Below the pieces are notes generated by a model. That model did not search any database. It was not told where the DNA came from and was given only the letters and a program-made list of their open reading frames with translations. The position numbers were made by a program, and so were the translations under genes. A stretch of DNA of 64,000 nucleotides from NCBI RefSeq assembly GCF_031877795.1, contig NC_133938.1:16524920-16588919 (forward strand), written 5' to 3'. This DNA is from Strix aluco. Taxonomy: Eukaryota > Chordata > Aves > Strigiformes > Strigidae. Shown here piece by piece: positions 22,584 through 36,079 of the stretch (its first letter is position 1; each line of letters opens with the position of its first letter).

Positions 22584-25500
22584 TTATATTTGACCAGATA
22601 ATTCAAATACAAACATGAACATAACACTGCCATAAAATAAAACCAACAAAGACTATGTTCCACAAGCTGAGACATTATTATTATTACTACTGCTGCCTAA
22701 TGTCACCCCCAGCATTTTTTCAATGTAAGAAATGATGATTTTAGAGCCCATTACCCAGCTTTCAGTGAGCTCAGGTCCATTTCCATGGCAACGGGAGATG
22801 CAGCCGTCCGCAAAGTTGTCAGAAGGCTGTGCCGAGCATGGCTGATGGCAATCCACACATTTTTAGGAACTAGTCCCCATTGCCGTGCTTTTAGCTAAAT
22901 GGAACAGAGAAATAAATATCCTATTAATGGGCTGTGGGGATTTTTTTGTTGTACCATTTCTCTTTTTAAAGATTTCATAAAAGAAGTCTTTTTAAGGAAT
23001 GTTTATTAACTAGGAAATTCCGATACCTGCATTTTAATTATAGCACAAGCCTTTGCAGTCAGAAACTTCACTTGGCTTTTTAATTTTTTATTATTTTTTT
23101 TTTAAATGAAGTGCTTTTTCCCTTTCTCTTCAGCTCTGACTTGCTCCCGGTCTTTGGCAGGAGGTGACAGCCCATGTAATACTGTGCATACATAAGTGCA
23201 AGGTGCAGTTTTTTGGCCAGGTTTATACCCTGGGATGTGATGACTGACAGTAGTTTGAATAGACTGAGGATGTGATGGGTCAGATGGTCTAAGGAAGAAT
23301 TTGTTCAATTTAATAAAGTTTGTATAAGAAAACCACTCAAGCCTCTGGAAAACCTGTAGGTGTTCAACTATTTGAAGATTCAGTACAGCCCTCTGAAGGT
23401 ACACGCTCTGCACATGGTTGTTACAGGCTGAACAGCAGCTGGATGTAGCTGTGGCCCTTGGAGCATGTTCTGTCCCTTCCCCAACAGCTGAACAGCTGCT
23501 GTAGCTCAGAGTCCTGCATATGAACCCAAGCAGAAACACTTCAAGGTCTAGGTTAACATGCCAGGCTGTAAAACATGGTGGCCGGGGTGAAGCTGTGCAT
23601 CCCCTTCAGCCACATTTCCCACAAAGACATTCATCCATGGCATGGGCAAGGTGGTTGCCCGGGGGCTGCAGTTTCACCGCTGCAGTAAAGCCCCCCCTCC
23701 GAATTGTGGCCACAAGCCCTGATGGCACTGCTCTTTGCCAAAATGCTTCTGGCACACTCGCACCTTCCCCAGCTGCCATGGCACGGCAGTGATTGATGGC
23801 ACCGATCATGCAACAAGCAACCAACAGCTTAGGCAGCTTTATTCTCCTAACAGGATTTTCTGCTTGCACAAGTGCCAGAAACACAGCACAGCCTGCCCCT
23901 ACTTTGAGCATATTGAATTATAAGGAACTAACTAGAAAAGTACAGGGGGAGGGAGGCATAAAACTGTGCAGCATATGGATGTTCTGGTTTGCCATGCCCA
24001 AATTCTGTCTAGCATAAATAGGCTCATTTCCCACTGACATCAAGAGATGCTGTCTTATATTAATCCATACTGAAATCTAAAAGTGGATCATATCATCCCC
24101 CACATTATCAAACAAAAACTAGTTGTCCAAAGTCAGGCAACATTCTCATAACAGCTCTAGCATATACCATCAACCTTTCCTTGAAAAGTGATTTTTCCTC
24201 TCATTGCACTGACTGTCCTCTGATTCAGCACAAGGTTATCATCAGGACAATGTGGAGAATGTGCCTCTTCCAAATCCACACAGCAAGAAATAACTCAATC
24301 CTGGCTTGCAGCTTGGTCCAAATGATGCCAGAGCTGCCCCACACCCTGACAAGCTCCCCTCCAGGTGAGAGAGAAGAAAACTGATATTTAAGGGAGGCTG
24401 CAACTTGTCTCCTAAATCACTCCCAGGCACCCTGCTCTCCAAGAGCAGCCATGGTAGGATTTGACTCATGGTAGATATCCACCACCTCCAGCAGACAGCT
24501 CTGTGTGATGCCACTGACCTGCAAGCACATTTTGGGGATGCAGGGCCATGCTGACTGCCTTTGTGTGATCGGCAGTGCCTCTGGTCCTCCAGTTATTCAT
24601 GTTCTGCCTCCAGATAAAGGACCATGCTTGCTCCTCTTGCATGGACAGTATCCCCAAGGTGCAAGGGAGACATGACAGCGTTTGGGCCCCAGGATGCTCT
24701 GCTGCACAGCCTGGCTGCAGCTCAAAGCCTCGCAAGCTCTGCTTTGCCATCAGACCACAGTGCCACACGAATACCCATGTTTTTTCATGGCAGAAGTAAG
24801 TTTCTCCAGGAAATGCCACAGTAGGGCATTCATATTTTGCACATGCAGCTTCTCCTGTGGAGGGAAGCCACATCAGAATGCCCTTTGGACCGATGTTTTT
24901 CAAGTGGTCTGCTGTGTGAATCCCTAATTGCACTAATCGACCTAACAAACCAAGCTTCCTGGGGGAAGAAGTGCTTGAGAAAAGTGCTTGAGAACATACT
25001 GCCGGGAACAGCTCTGCTTTGGTGATGCGGTGGTCCATAGGTCCTATGCACTCACTGACTGTTTTAAACTCCAAGAGCATCTGTGTTCCCCTTGGTGGGT
25101 AAACCCAGGCCCGCCTTACCCAGGGCTGTGGAGAACAGCAAGGAGAGAGCTCTGCATCACCAGAGCCACAGTGTCCACACTCTCCTGGGGTGCAGGAAGG
25201 ATTTCCTGCACTAGCACCCTCTCCTTCTAGGATGTTCCTTGTAGCTTCATCCCATTCCGCCCCACCTATGAGGTACTGGTGAAAGAGCAGGGCAGTCCAA
25301 GGCTCATTCACCACTCCCAGTCCTGGTTCTGAGGAGACGACCCTTAACACCTCTGCCTTTGTTTTTTCTACAGGATTTGCTACTGGCAGTCATGAATCTC
25401 TGCAGATTTCCCAGCACAGCCTTGTACTAGCAGTGCTCTCAGCCCTGAAGAGGAGAGGCTCATGAGCTATGTCATTTCCTCATGCCAGAAACTGCAAATA

Positions 25501-26349
25501 AACAGGCAAACCTCTTATTTCCTAATGTACCCAAGCCTGATGGTTATTAACCAGATGTCTGCTATTTTTAGTATCTGTTTTAAGCTGTTTTCTATAATTG
25601 TTCTGCCTGAAATGGGAGTGTATAGCGCATAGCTTGCTTTATGGTCCTGAGGTGATTTTTAATTGATGAGTGGTCTAGCATTCATTGGATGCTCAGAGCT
25701 ATCTTTTAATAATAAAACAGGTTATATCTGTATCTCCCCGCTGTAACTGGCTGGTATTAATTTCCATAACTTTTTATTATTTTTTTAACTTGGGCAAAGA
25801 AAATAAGCAGGACCCAGCTCCTGCAGACTTGTGCTTTGACTAAAATGTTGGCAGCCATCAAGACTCAATATTTCAGTGCTGGTCAAAGTAACTGAGTGGA
25901 AGGGGATGTGGGGTTTGTTGTGCTGTGGTTGCTGTAGAATTATTTAAAAAGGTATTTCATCCCAGGAAAGCAAATTTTAAAAGACAACAGAAAATCATGA
26001 GTCTTTCACATTTTTCTCCAGTTACTCTTGCTCCTGCAAATATTTATATGTGAGCCAGGATAGTTTATCCCTCATGCCTGCTTAATAGCAAAGTAACATT
26101 ATTTGCAGATCTTTAGTCCCACTCACACAGAGACCCTCAGTCTGTTTCAGGAAAGAGACTTTAGCTGTTAACCCTTTCAAGGACAGGAATTGAAAGCTTA
26201 TTACCTACAGATAACACTGCTCAGGAGTGGCAGCGGAACCAGAAGGAGTTTGGGAACAGTGGTTATGAGGGCTTGTGCTGCGGCTGCCAGCCTGCCTTCC
26301 TGAAAAACAAGAAGGGTGAAAGTTTTACAGCCCCAATCAGGTATCTTCA
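22584..26349. other. Intergenic DNA with a GC-richer block and a 294-codon open frame
   Basis: No recognisable gene. ATT/ACT triplet repeats occur at about 22675-22695. A G+C-richer block at about 23.1-25.4 kb carries several open frames on both strands, the longest 294 codons on the minus strand at 24466-25350. The predicted residues are rich in Cys and Trp and show no domain I know, and the frame has no splice or promoter context. I treat it as unproven. A small local duplication (GTGCTTGAGAA twice) is at about 24971-24993. Confidence 0.5.
22779..22792 (-). promoter_or_regulatory. Possible distal RFX X-box
   Basis: The minus strand reads GTTGCCATGGAAAT, close to the palindromic X-box form GTTGCCATGGCAAC, with a perfect left half and two changes on the right. 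It lies about 200 bases right of the solo LTR and over 13 kb from the SSX2IP promoter. An isolated motif match of this size can arise by chance. Confidence 0.25.
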
Positions 26350-26700
26350 ATAACACAGAAAAGCCCCAGAACACAGCCCTGGAAGAAACCTAAGATTATT
26401 CTGTCTAAGTCAATATACCTAACCATACCTGGAGGCTCCCACACACACACTCATCTCCTTTAAAACACTCAGTAATGGTGTTTATCCTCCCTAATGAGAC
26501 AGGTCTAGTGCCCAACTCAATTCCTTCAGCCTTTCCTCAGTGGTCATATTTTCTACAACTGCCAGGTGTGTTGCTGTCCTCTGGATACCTCCCAGTTTGT
26601 CCAGAAGGTTCAACCCAGTGTTCTGGATGTGGCCTCTCGCTGTCAAGCAAAACAAGACACCTGCTCCCCCTGCTGCTGGTGCAGTCGTCCCATTGACGTA
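26350..26700 (-). mobile_element. Ancient CR1-type LINE fragment
   Basis: Read on the minus strand, 26640-26500 contains phrases in CR1 order: a region like 'ctggacaaactgg...ccagagg', then 'acagcaacac', then 'gaggaaaggctgaaggaatt'. The last is the well-known 'GAGGAGAGGCTGAGGGAACT'-type segment near the end of the CR1 reading frame. It is heavily diverged and belongs to the old CR1-L3-like class. Sequence to about 26830 may belong to the same copy but is too decayed to be sure. Confidence 0.7.
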
Positions 26701-29399
26701 TCTCGGAACAAGACTTGCATTTTTTTTCTCTGCTTGAAACAGCCCAACACTAGTGTTTTGTATCCAGTTTGCAACTCAGTATTTTTCACTAGTTCATTCT
26801 TGCAATAGCCCTTTATTTTTGCACTAGGTTCTTCTTTGAAATGCAAGGCTTTCCTCATCTGTTCATTATCCTCGTCTGGACCATGTGTCCAAAGCCATCA
26901 GGATGGCTGAGCACAGGCAGGAATCTGAAGCAGGCAAAGAGATGTGTGTTGAGGAGGAAAGGGCTTCATGAAAATATGATGATGGGAAGAGAAAAAGCAG
27001 AGTCTGATGGGAAAAAAATAAGAGGAGGAAAAGAAAGCCCATAGAAGAAATTAAAAACATGTCATGGGAAAGAAAAGAAGAAAGAGAAGGAAATGAGTAA
27101 GAGAAAAAGGTACAGAGAATGACACTGAAAATAATGTAGAGAAAGTACACAGGGATCTTTGAGAGAACAACGCAGGCAAGAAGGGAAACATGAAGTCTTA
27201 CAGAATAAGAACTTTGTCCAATTTTAAGCTGTTATCAATCAAATCCAAACTGAATGAATGTTTATATCCCATAAACAGCTGCTAGCTAGGTATGAACTGC
27301 CCTACTACCCTGCCAGTAGAATGAGTCCTAACAGTAAGATGTGTTGAATGCTTTTCAAACCTGCATGACAGAGCTATGAATCATAGCTCAGTATGCAATA
27401 TTTTAATTCTTGCAAGAGATGATAGAAAACGGCATGGAAATGTGCTTTACCATCAGCCTTGGAAAACAAACAAACAAACAATCTTAGCCCCTCTCAGATC
27501 TCCGCAAGCCTCTGGAGAATACTGTTCTCCCAGATGAAAGCTCAGGTGGTCCTTGCTTTTCTTTATTAAAAGAACAAACATTTGGGGGCTATTTTCTCTA
27601 GAAAATATAGAGAAGAAAGGCTCAAAAATAAGACCTCTGCATATACAGTAAAATGTAATGATATCTGTGCAACTCAGGACTCAGGATTAGCAGGCACCCA
27701 TAGCCTTCAGGAGCAGGGATTTCCCAAGCAGTGCAGTATTTGGTGGCTAAGAAGAGCACTGAAAGCTAATAGTGCAGATGGGGTGCTAACAGGCTGGACA
27801 GATGCTACTAATTATAAACATTGGAGACGGCAAGAATTTATCAAAATTCTTTCTGTGGGTTTTTTTAGCCTTATTTACCCTGTAAACTGAAAGGCAACTG
27901 CACTCAACTTTCTCCAGGGAAAGCCAAAGAACTCTCCAACAGTGCTCGGAAGCTGTGGCCATCATCTCATACAGCAGGAGGAAACCTCAAGAGAGATGCA
28001 TGGCTGGTTCAAGGCTTGTGTGCATCACAGAGCACCTGAAATAAGCTTCCTTAGAAGTTTTATGCAACGTCAAATGCACTTTGATAGCCTGTGTACAGAT
28101 GCTATCCCCTCCTGTGCAGAAACATGCAGTGGGGCGACCCTAAAGGAGCAGCTCTGTGAGACTCTGTGCAAAGATGAGTGCTGTACCTTGCATTCAATAA
28201 ACACCTTGTAGCTTTGCCATTTTCTTGCCATATTGAAGCCGTTCTTGACTCTGGACAGCCCCTCCATGCACTACTTTGACTTCCCCACTAAAGGCCAATC
28301 TGGAGTTGCTCTTCACAGAAGGTAATTTGCCTGCCTGGATAGTTTATGCAGGCTTTGAGGGTGCTATGCTTTGAGGGCTTGCTCTGATGCTGTTTGTTGA
28401 TGCATCTCTCACTTCTCCCACATGCAGACAAAGGAAGTGACAGATAAATACCAGCCCTTCCCAGGTCTGCTGTAACTCTTTTCACCCTTGACTTGCAACT
28501 GCTGCTCCATTAGGCAGCATTTTCTCCCACATGTTTAGCAATCTTATGCTTTGCTCACTATCCCAGACTTCACCTCTTCCCCAAGATTACCAGTGCTGAA
28601 GGTCAATGCAACATCACCTGTTGCTGTAAAGGCTTAGCTGGGGAGGTACCTCTGCAAGCCTTGCAGCAAAGGCAAATAAAAAGAAGCCACACAGCCAGTG
28701 TGGGGGTTCGCAAAGGGTTGCTCAGTGAAATGGGAAAAAATTTGGAAGACAAAAGAAAATAACTAATTTTCCTTGGCCAGCAATGCTGCAACTCTGAGAG
28801 GAGCTGGCAGACATTTAGACTCCAGTGGGGAAGGGACTAAAAGACCTTCAGCAGTCAGAGGAAAGGAGTGTTGAGCAAACACTAGTGGTTTCATTCCCTC
28901 CTGTTTTAGCTTCAGCCTCCTGCTTATAGGATTCAGGCTTTGAGGTGCCACATTAACCATACAAAAGCATTATCCCTCTGGATTAATGGCAACACTCACA
29001 CACCCCCTTTGCTCAAAATATACAGCAGCAGTCCCAAAGTCAACATTTCCACACTTACTAGCAGTATCCTCAGGATTTCCTATTCAGTTTGAGCCCTTTG
29101 CAGTAACTCAAAGCAGCTACTGCTTCTTTTTCAAGGACATGTTCACTTGTTGGCACACGTGGTACCTCACAAGCACTGAAGGAGAATGTAAAATTAGATA
29201 AGACAGTCCTGATAAGATATAGTTTTATATAGGTTGCAGTTTTCTACTTGGAAACCAGCCCTTTTATTTTTATTTTCCCCTTCACTAACATTATAAAAAA
29301 CTCTCTGCTCTCAGGCATTAGCTATTTCATTTTAGTTAAACATACCTGCTATTTTTAAATACAGAACTAAAGTCTATTTAGGCAGGTCCATTAGCTCAT

Positions 29400-30920
29400 A
29401 AACCCCTCTAAAGCTCTGGCCCCATGGCCTGTGAAGTGACTGAAGGCAGCAGCACAGCAGAGCACCGGCCTGGGCATGCCTGTTTTGAACCGATGTTTGA
29501 TGTTCCCCCTTCCTGTCCCTTTCATTGCCATCTCCTCGAGGCAGGCACATGCGGTAGCTGTGACTTACCTCCACGTCGCAGCTTTATATCCCCTCCACTA
29601 ATTCGGGTGGACAAATGAGTAGCAGGAGAAGGAGAACCTTTGGCATTCGTGTTGCACACCTATCCCCTCCGAAACCCACCATCAGGACAGGGCACAGCGA
29701 GGCCCTGAGGTGGCCCCGCTCTGGGGCCAAGGGTACTGCTGGAGGAGGAGAGGTGCCCGTTCACCGGCCGTCCCGCCAGACGTCACTGCCACCTTAACCA
29801 TTGCCAGGGGGACGAAGGCAGACCAAACCTGCAGCTGCCTGCCCTCACCGAGAGCTTAATCATTTTTAAATTGGGAGAATGAATGCCATGACTTGCAATT
29901 ATTCATCTTTTGTGTTGTTAGCTACAGCACCCTGTGCTGTGCCAAATCACACGGTTTCAGACCGGTTTGGCGGTTGGAGCCTTATCAACAGCCCCATCTT
30001 CCCACTCCTCTGCCTGCCCTCCCCCTAAACCACCCTGTCAGCCCCCTGCCTATACCCCAGGTGAGGGGCTTCGAGGGGCTGGGCAGGATCAGCTCTACAT
30101 GGGAAAGCCCCGGGGGTGGTGAGGGAGCCCTCAGGGTGGCACACAGCCAGTGGGCACCAAACAATGATGCCGCCGAGGCGCTGGGCCATCCCGGCGGGCC
30201 CCGGGCCAGGGTGGGCCCTGGGAGCACCACGTACCGTACTGTGCAGGGAACATGCTGTGCCACTCCCCAGAGCGGCTCCCGCCGGCCGCCCCATGGCAGC
30301 ACCAAGGGTGCTAGTGCTGTCGGGGAAAAGTAAAACAAAACAAAACCCACACCAAAAATATGCCTTACCTGACAGCAGATTGCAGTGGTTGCCACCAGCA
30401 AGAGCCCCAGCCCCAGCACAACCCCCTCCCACCTCTGGTCTTAGCCTTAAAACATGCATTTCTCCAATGCATTATTTACACATCCCTGGCCTTGAGCAGG
30501 GAGATGCCCATGCAATGCCACGAGAGCTGCTGGTGCTGCTGCCACGTCTTCCAGCTCTCCTGGGACTGGGAGCTGCCGTAGGGCACCTCTCACCTCTGTG
30601 CCTCCAGGTGGGGCAGACCCAACCCCAAGAGCAGCTAGTGGCCATCACAGGATCGCCCTGTCCCTGCCAGGCTATGCTCGGGAGAACTGCACTCTTCAGT
30701 AATTTTCCAGGCAGGTTGAAGGATAAGCAGGTGCTGAGTCCGTTGGGACAGAGGTGTAAGAGCAGCCAGGACCAGGGATGGGGTGCCTGAGCCTCCTGCA
30801 GGCACACAGCTTGTCTGTGCACAGCATCGCAGAGTTGCAGCATTGCAGAACCTCTTTGACTGTTTCCTCGTGCTGGGCCGAGGCTGTGAGGCTCCCTGGG
30901 GAAATACAGTCCATTAGGCG
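29400..30920. other. G+C-rich patch with moderate CpG content
   Basis: This 1.5-kb block stands out from AT-rich surroundings. CpGs concentrate at about 29.56-29.82 kb and 30.16-30.30 kb. One segment includes GACGTCA, a CRE-like core, near 29779-29785. CpG density is lower than in the two promoter islands, so it may be a weak island, a decayed promoter or an unrecognised repeat. No splice-linked coding exon could be identified. Confidence 0.4.
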
Positions 30921-33900
30921 ATGCTTATTAATGGGACACCTGACTTCAAGAAGTCTTCAGAACTATTCAATTAATATAAACACTGCTTCATTTAATTTGT
31001 TGTCCCAATTATCACTCATATTTAAGTGCACTATTCACTACAGAATTGTAATTTTCACTTCTAAGTGATACGCGGGGCATCTCCTGCTTCACAAGCTATG
31101 CTAAATAATTTGACTTTTGATTTGTCATGAAGTCATTCAGGTTACCCAGAAGATAAGAGGTAGGTTTGGCCCAAGCGATACCTTTTTATCCTGTGTGAAA
31201 CAGCCCAGTCATAGGTGCTATCTCCCAGCACTGGGAAACAACCACGCAGAATGCTGAGGACAGATTTACACAGAGGGTTATATATTTGTACATGGGTTAT
31301 AAACAATAACGTAACATTGTTTAAACCAGGAATAAGCAAATAATTCTACTTAAAATTAAAGATGTGTGCAACCTCGCTCCTATGCAGGAGTAAAAATCCA
31401 GAGGTGCTATAAATAGCAACATTCCTAAAATCACATCCAAAGAAAGTTTTATTGTAACAAAACTTGGCTTATCTTTAGTGGTATCAGGTTTTACCACTTT
31501 TTGAAGAAGTCTAAATAAGACCTTTGACAGCTGCTACTGTCAGACAGTGGTATTTTTGCTGCTGGAACCATGGCATTTAACAGATGGAAAAGCAGATAAT
31601 GTAATAATATAGCATTTGCGAGTAACATTTCAGAAGTGGTAGTCATGGTCTTTAAATAAAACGGGGCAAAGCAGAGCTGAGTCAACTTCACTCCTGGATC
31701 AAAGAAAGCCCCAGCTGCTTCAACTCTGACACTGTCAAAAACATTCCTTAAAAGCTAAAGCAACAAAAATTTAAACCCCATAATTGGAAAGATGCATTAG
31801 TGCCTGTGGGCTCTCCAAGAGGAGCACTGGTGCAGAACCTGGGAAGAGCCCACACGCGGGTGGGAACCAGCCGCTGCACACTGACTGACCAGGACCACCA
31901 GGACTCCATCAGCAAGGCCACCCACGCTCCCCTCATAGCTTCCAAAACGTGGCAGGAATTGTAAGGAGCTCCCAGCTGCATTTGGTGAACAGGCAGTCCC
32001 AGTCACTGCGGTATCTCAGGAAGCCCAAGGTCATTATTCTCACTTTAATCTACGCAGAAGAAAGGTGCACAGAAATCAAGTGAGCAGAAGACAGCGGTGC
32101 CACCCCCTCATAGAGAATGTTTTTAGTCTACTGTTTGTAAAGATAACACATCACAAGAGCATTGCTTGTCTACCAGCCAAACATGGAGACCAAATAAAGC
32201 ATCAGGAAAAACCCACTGTGCTGGGCTGGGTGAGGCACCAGTTGTGTCATCTTTGGCATGTTGATACAAATACATGCTGTATCCAGCTTGCCTTTTGAAA
32301 TAATAGCTGACAATAATCTTCATTGTGGGACTAAATGAATCAACAACCCTTCAGGACAGCTCCTGATGGAGCCTGTTGCTACCATTTGTATCAAATTAGC
32401 AGATATCAGTTCACAGGAAATTATTGTAGCAAGTCAAAATATTTGGTGTGACTGCCACAGGGGAGGATGAACTGCACATACCAAATCCAAGTGTTATCTC
32501 ATTCCTGGCACCTCTTCTAATCAACGTTTGGCTTTACTTGCTGAAAGCTCTTTGCACTTCAACTCTGAAGCTCGCGCTGCTGTTGCAAAAGGCTGAGAAG
32601 GGACAGAGGGCAAGAGAAGAGGGGACAGAGAGAAGTGAATTGTCACCCATCAGACTCCTGTCTGGCAACCCTCAGCAAGTCATTTGGGCTTAAATCCCTT
32701 GAGATATTGAGGTGTCAACTCTTACTGTTCCTTCAAGCTTCCTACTCTTGTGTCTGGGCACTGAATGCCAGTACCCTGGTCCTGCTGCCCCTGAACATGG
32801 CAGCTGAGGCTGTGAACACCCACAGCACCACTGGGAAGGCCCATTCCCATTCAGACTAAAAGGGCTTACAACCACACTGTTAGTTGAACAGCCCAATGAA
32901 GAGACAATAGCATCAGGTTTAATTATTAAGAGGAGTAGCCCTCTGCACTGGGAATCACCTGTGACCATCTGCATCTCCTGAGGCTCCCTCATGTCAATCA
33001 ATCTGTGATCTCTGGCTTGTTTGCACCACTCCCACCAGACACAAATGTCTCAGGATTCACACACAGAAGCAAATTCTCAAGCCACTTTGCAAAACCTTTG
33101 AAACTTGGCCATCACAAAGTGAACAGACCATGCACAAGCTGAGCAAGCATGGGAGCCTGATTTTCCTTCATTTATAACTGTGTGTTTACAGATGGACTCA
33201 TAGCTCTTTGCAAGTCATCCTGCTACCTTTTAGAGTACCACAAGCCACATTCATACTCCTGCAGAGAGAGGGAGTCAAAACTACTTCACCTCAATAATTC
33301 CTTAACAATTTTGCTGGCTATAAAATGGGATAAAGATGGCAGATTCTTGTTTTTCCCAGCACTGACTGGGTGAGAAGATGAGTAGAGGCACAGTAGTGGT
33401 GGGATATTGGGGTGCTGGGGATTTGCTGTGAAGCAGCTTTGGAGATTGCCTTCATCTTCCCCCAGGGAGTCCTCACCTATGCACAGGCAAGCATAAAATT
33501 GCATCCATGACTTATATTGCTTGAACCAGAAAACAGTTTTATCCTGATTTCTGAAAGGAATGAGGCATGTGCAGCTGTATTGCTTTTCACCTGACTAATC
33601 CCTCATAATTTCTGAAATCATCAGTCACTTTCAATAAAACTTGGCTGAGAGGAAGAGATCTAAAGGTACTGCCTCACCAACAGGTTTTGGGAAAACAGGC
33701 AGCTGGATAGAGGAGTGTCTGCTTCTGAATTCACAGAAGGAAGGACCGTGGTGCAGCCTCAGTCGCCATTGAGGAAAGGGGGCTCAAGCACTTGCCGGAA
33801 AATCTCCAGCCAGAGCTCATGCTGTGTTCAGCTGAAATTCCTCCATCCTTGGGTTTGGTTTCATTTCAGTGAATCAGCAAAGCTCCTGGGGCCCATGGAC

Positions 33901-36045
33901 ACAGAAACGGGCTGGAGCTTTGCCAGGGTAAGGGGTTCAGGAGATCACCCTCCTGCCTGGATCACCTCACACTGGGAAGGAGGTGGATGCATGCAGCAGC
34001 TTCACTCCAGTGCAGAGAAGTCAGTTGGAAACCAGATTTCTTCGGTTCTGCTGTTCAGAAAACTCACCAGTTAATAGTCTAGGACTCCCAACTTACATTT
34101 TAATTGCAAAAATCAGTCATAAGCTTACAGTCTACTTTTCTTTTGCCAAAGTATTATTCTCCAACGTTTTTAACTAATATATGCAAACATAACCCTTTTT
34201 TTTTTTGTTATTGTTGGTATTCTGACCTTGCAAAAACCCAAGACTAAAATCTCTGCTCAACCATATTTATTTCTTTTTGTGGCTCTCTGGTCTGTGAAAT
34301 TGGAGGGTTGCTCTAGGACCCAATACTCTGGAATTTATCTGTTTAGAGAAAAAGTGTGGTTTAATCTGTGCTTTGAAGAACAAAGCAGAACACACAAAAA
34401 ATTACATGAACTGTGCAAAGAGATTATAAAGAGAAAATAGAACAAAACAATGTAGATCAAATTTGGGACATAATCCAACATTGTAAATTTGTGTTTATTG
34501 GCCCAAATGTTTCCTCTTTAAAATCAACAGTTGTGTCTATGAGGGACTGGTGTGTGAAGGAAGCCAGCCCGCTGCAGCTGCGCCTCCTGGTAAAGGGACA
34601 GTTTCCCATATAGCAGGAACTTACAGTAAAAAAACATGACATTAAATGTCTTAATCTCACAAATGCCGACACACACGAACTTTCACAGAAAAGAGTCTAC
34701 TGAAAGCAATGCAACTGTGCAGAAAGTTAAAGCTAAGCATGTGGGTAAGCAATTGCAAGTTCAGAGTCTACAGTCCCTTTATCCCTATAGGCACAGAACT
34801 TTATGTTTCTAATTAAATTAACTCATTTATACCTGTGGGAAAATCCCAGACCAGTATCACAAAGTGCACTGCACAAACAAATACACTGACATTCATAACA
34901 ACCGATGCGTTAACTGGAATTTGAATAGAATCATTTAAGCATTAATAACATTTCCATCTCTGGAGGTCAAGCCTTTTCACTCCCATGCATTTTGACATCC
35001 ATTAGTAACTGAACATATTCCTAATAGAAACCTAATTAAAGCCAACACACCAAGCATTTGTTTGCATGAATGTTAGCAGAAGCTGGAGATAAAATTAACC
35101 CTACAGTGCTATGAGAGTCTAGCATATACAAGAGAATCTTAACATTTAGGGTCAAGACAGCAGATACATATTCTTAACTATTACATATACGAAATGCAAT
35201 ACTGGGTGAGCTCAACAACAATGGTCCCAGACCAGCATCCCATCTCCTTCCACAGCAGCTTTAGGAGGAAAGCTAAAGAACCTCTCTAGATGAGAAGGGC
35301 ATCCCCAGGAGATCACCTACTGAAAACCCCAAGCAATTACTTGTGCTCAGAAACACAACTTCTTTAATTTCATATATATCAAAGCAAGTCAGGTAAACTA
35401 AAGGTCAGGGAAGATAAGTATGCTTACTTACTCCTGGCCTACAGATATGCAGAATTGTTTTTTCAGGTGTTTTGTTTGTTTTGTCATGGGTTTTTAAATG
35501 GGAATTTTTGTTCATTTGTCTTGGGATTTTTTAGAGAAGATAGACCATATCTATGGTTTTAATGAAGCTAACATTTAATTAATACAACTATTGGTGAGAA
35601 GAGATTAATAAGTGATTTGTGCTTTTCTTATTCTGCATGTTGATTTTCTTGTAGGGCTGTACATCAGAGTCCTAAGTGCACAACTGGGATACTAGCAAAG
35701 GCTAGTTTTGAAAAAAGCTGTTCCTAGCACAGTTGTCTGTGGTAAACATAGCAGAGGTTAATTTGAAAATGTATTTATTTCAACACACGCAGGAGAAGAT
35801 ACATAGATGCATATACAAGCCAATTCAAAATAGCATACCTATGGACTGCAAAATAGCACTTTAAGTAGGTTGGAAGAAAGATGCTTCTGCCTGCTGCAAT
35901 GAAAAAAACACCCTCAATATTATAAAAAAGACGTATAACAGAAGCCCAGGGACCAATTACTACTTGAAAGATAAGCGGGATGTTTTGAAGAATGGCTCAA
36001 AGCATAAAAGTGTCTAAATTCCTTATCTTCCAAAAGACCCAGAGT

Positions 36046-36079
36046 GGGAGGGGGGAGCTGGGGGGTGGCAGGGCGGGGG
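36046..36079 (+). other. G-quadruplex-forming motif
   Basis: The plus strand has G runs of 3, 6, 6, 3 and 5 separated by loops of 1 to 5 bases, which satisfies the usual four-run G-quadruplex rule. It is isolated in AT-rich DNA, and no promoter or gene is next to it. Confidence 0.65.

Noticed and set aside
29893-30843. Overlapping frames of 123-224 codons
   Set aside because: Open on both strands in a G+C-rich patch, with low-complexity Pro/Gly/Ala composition and no family match.
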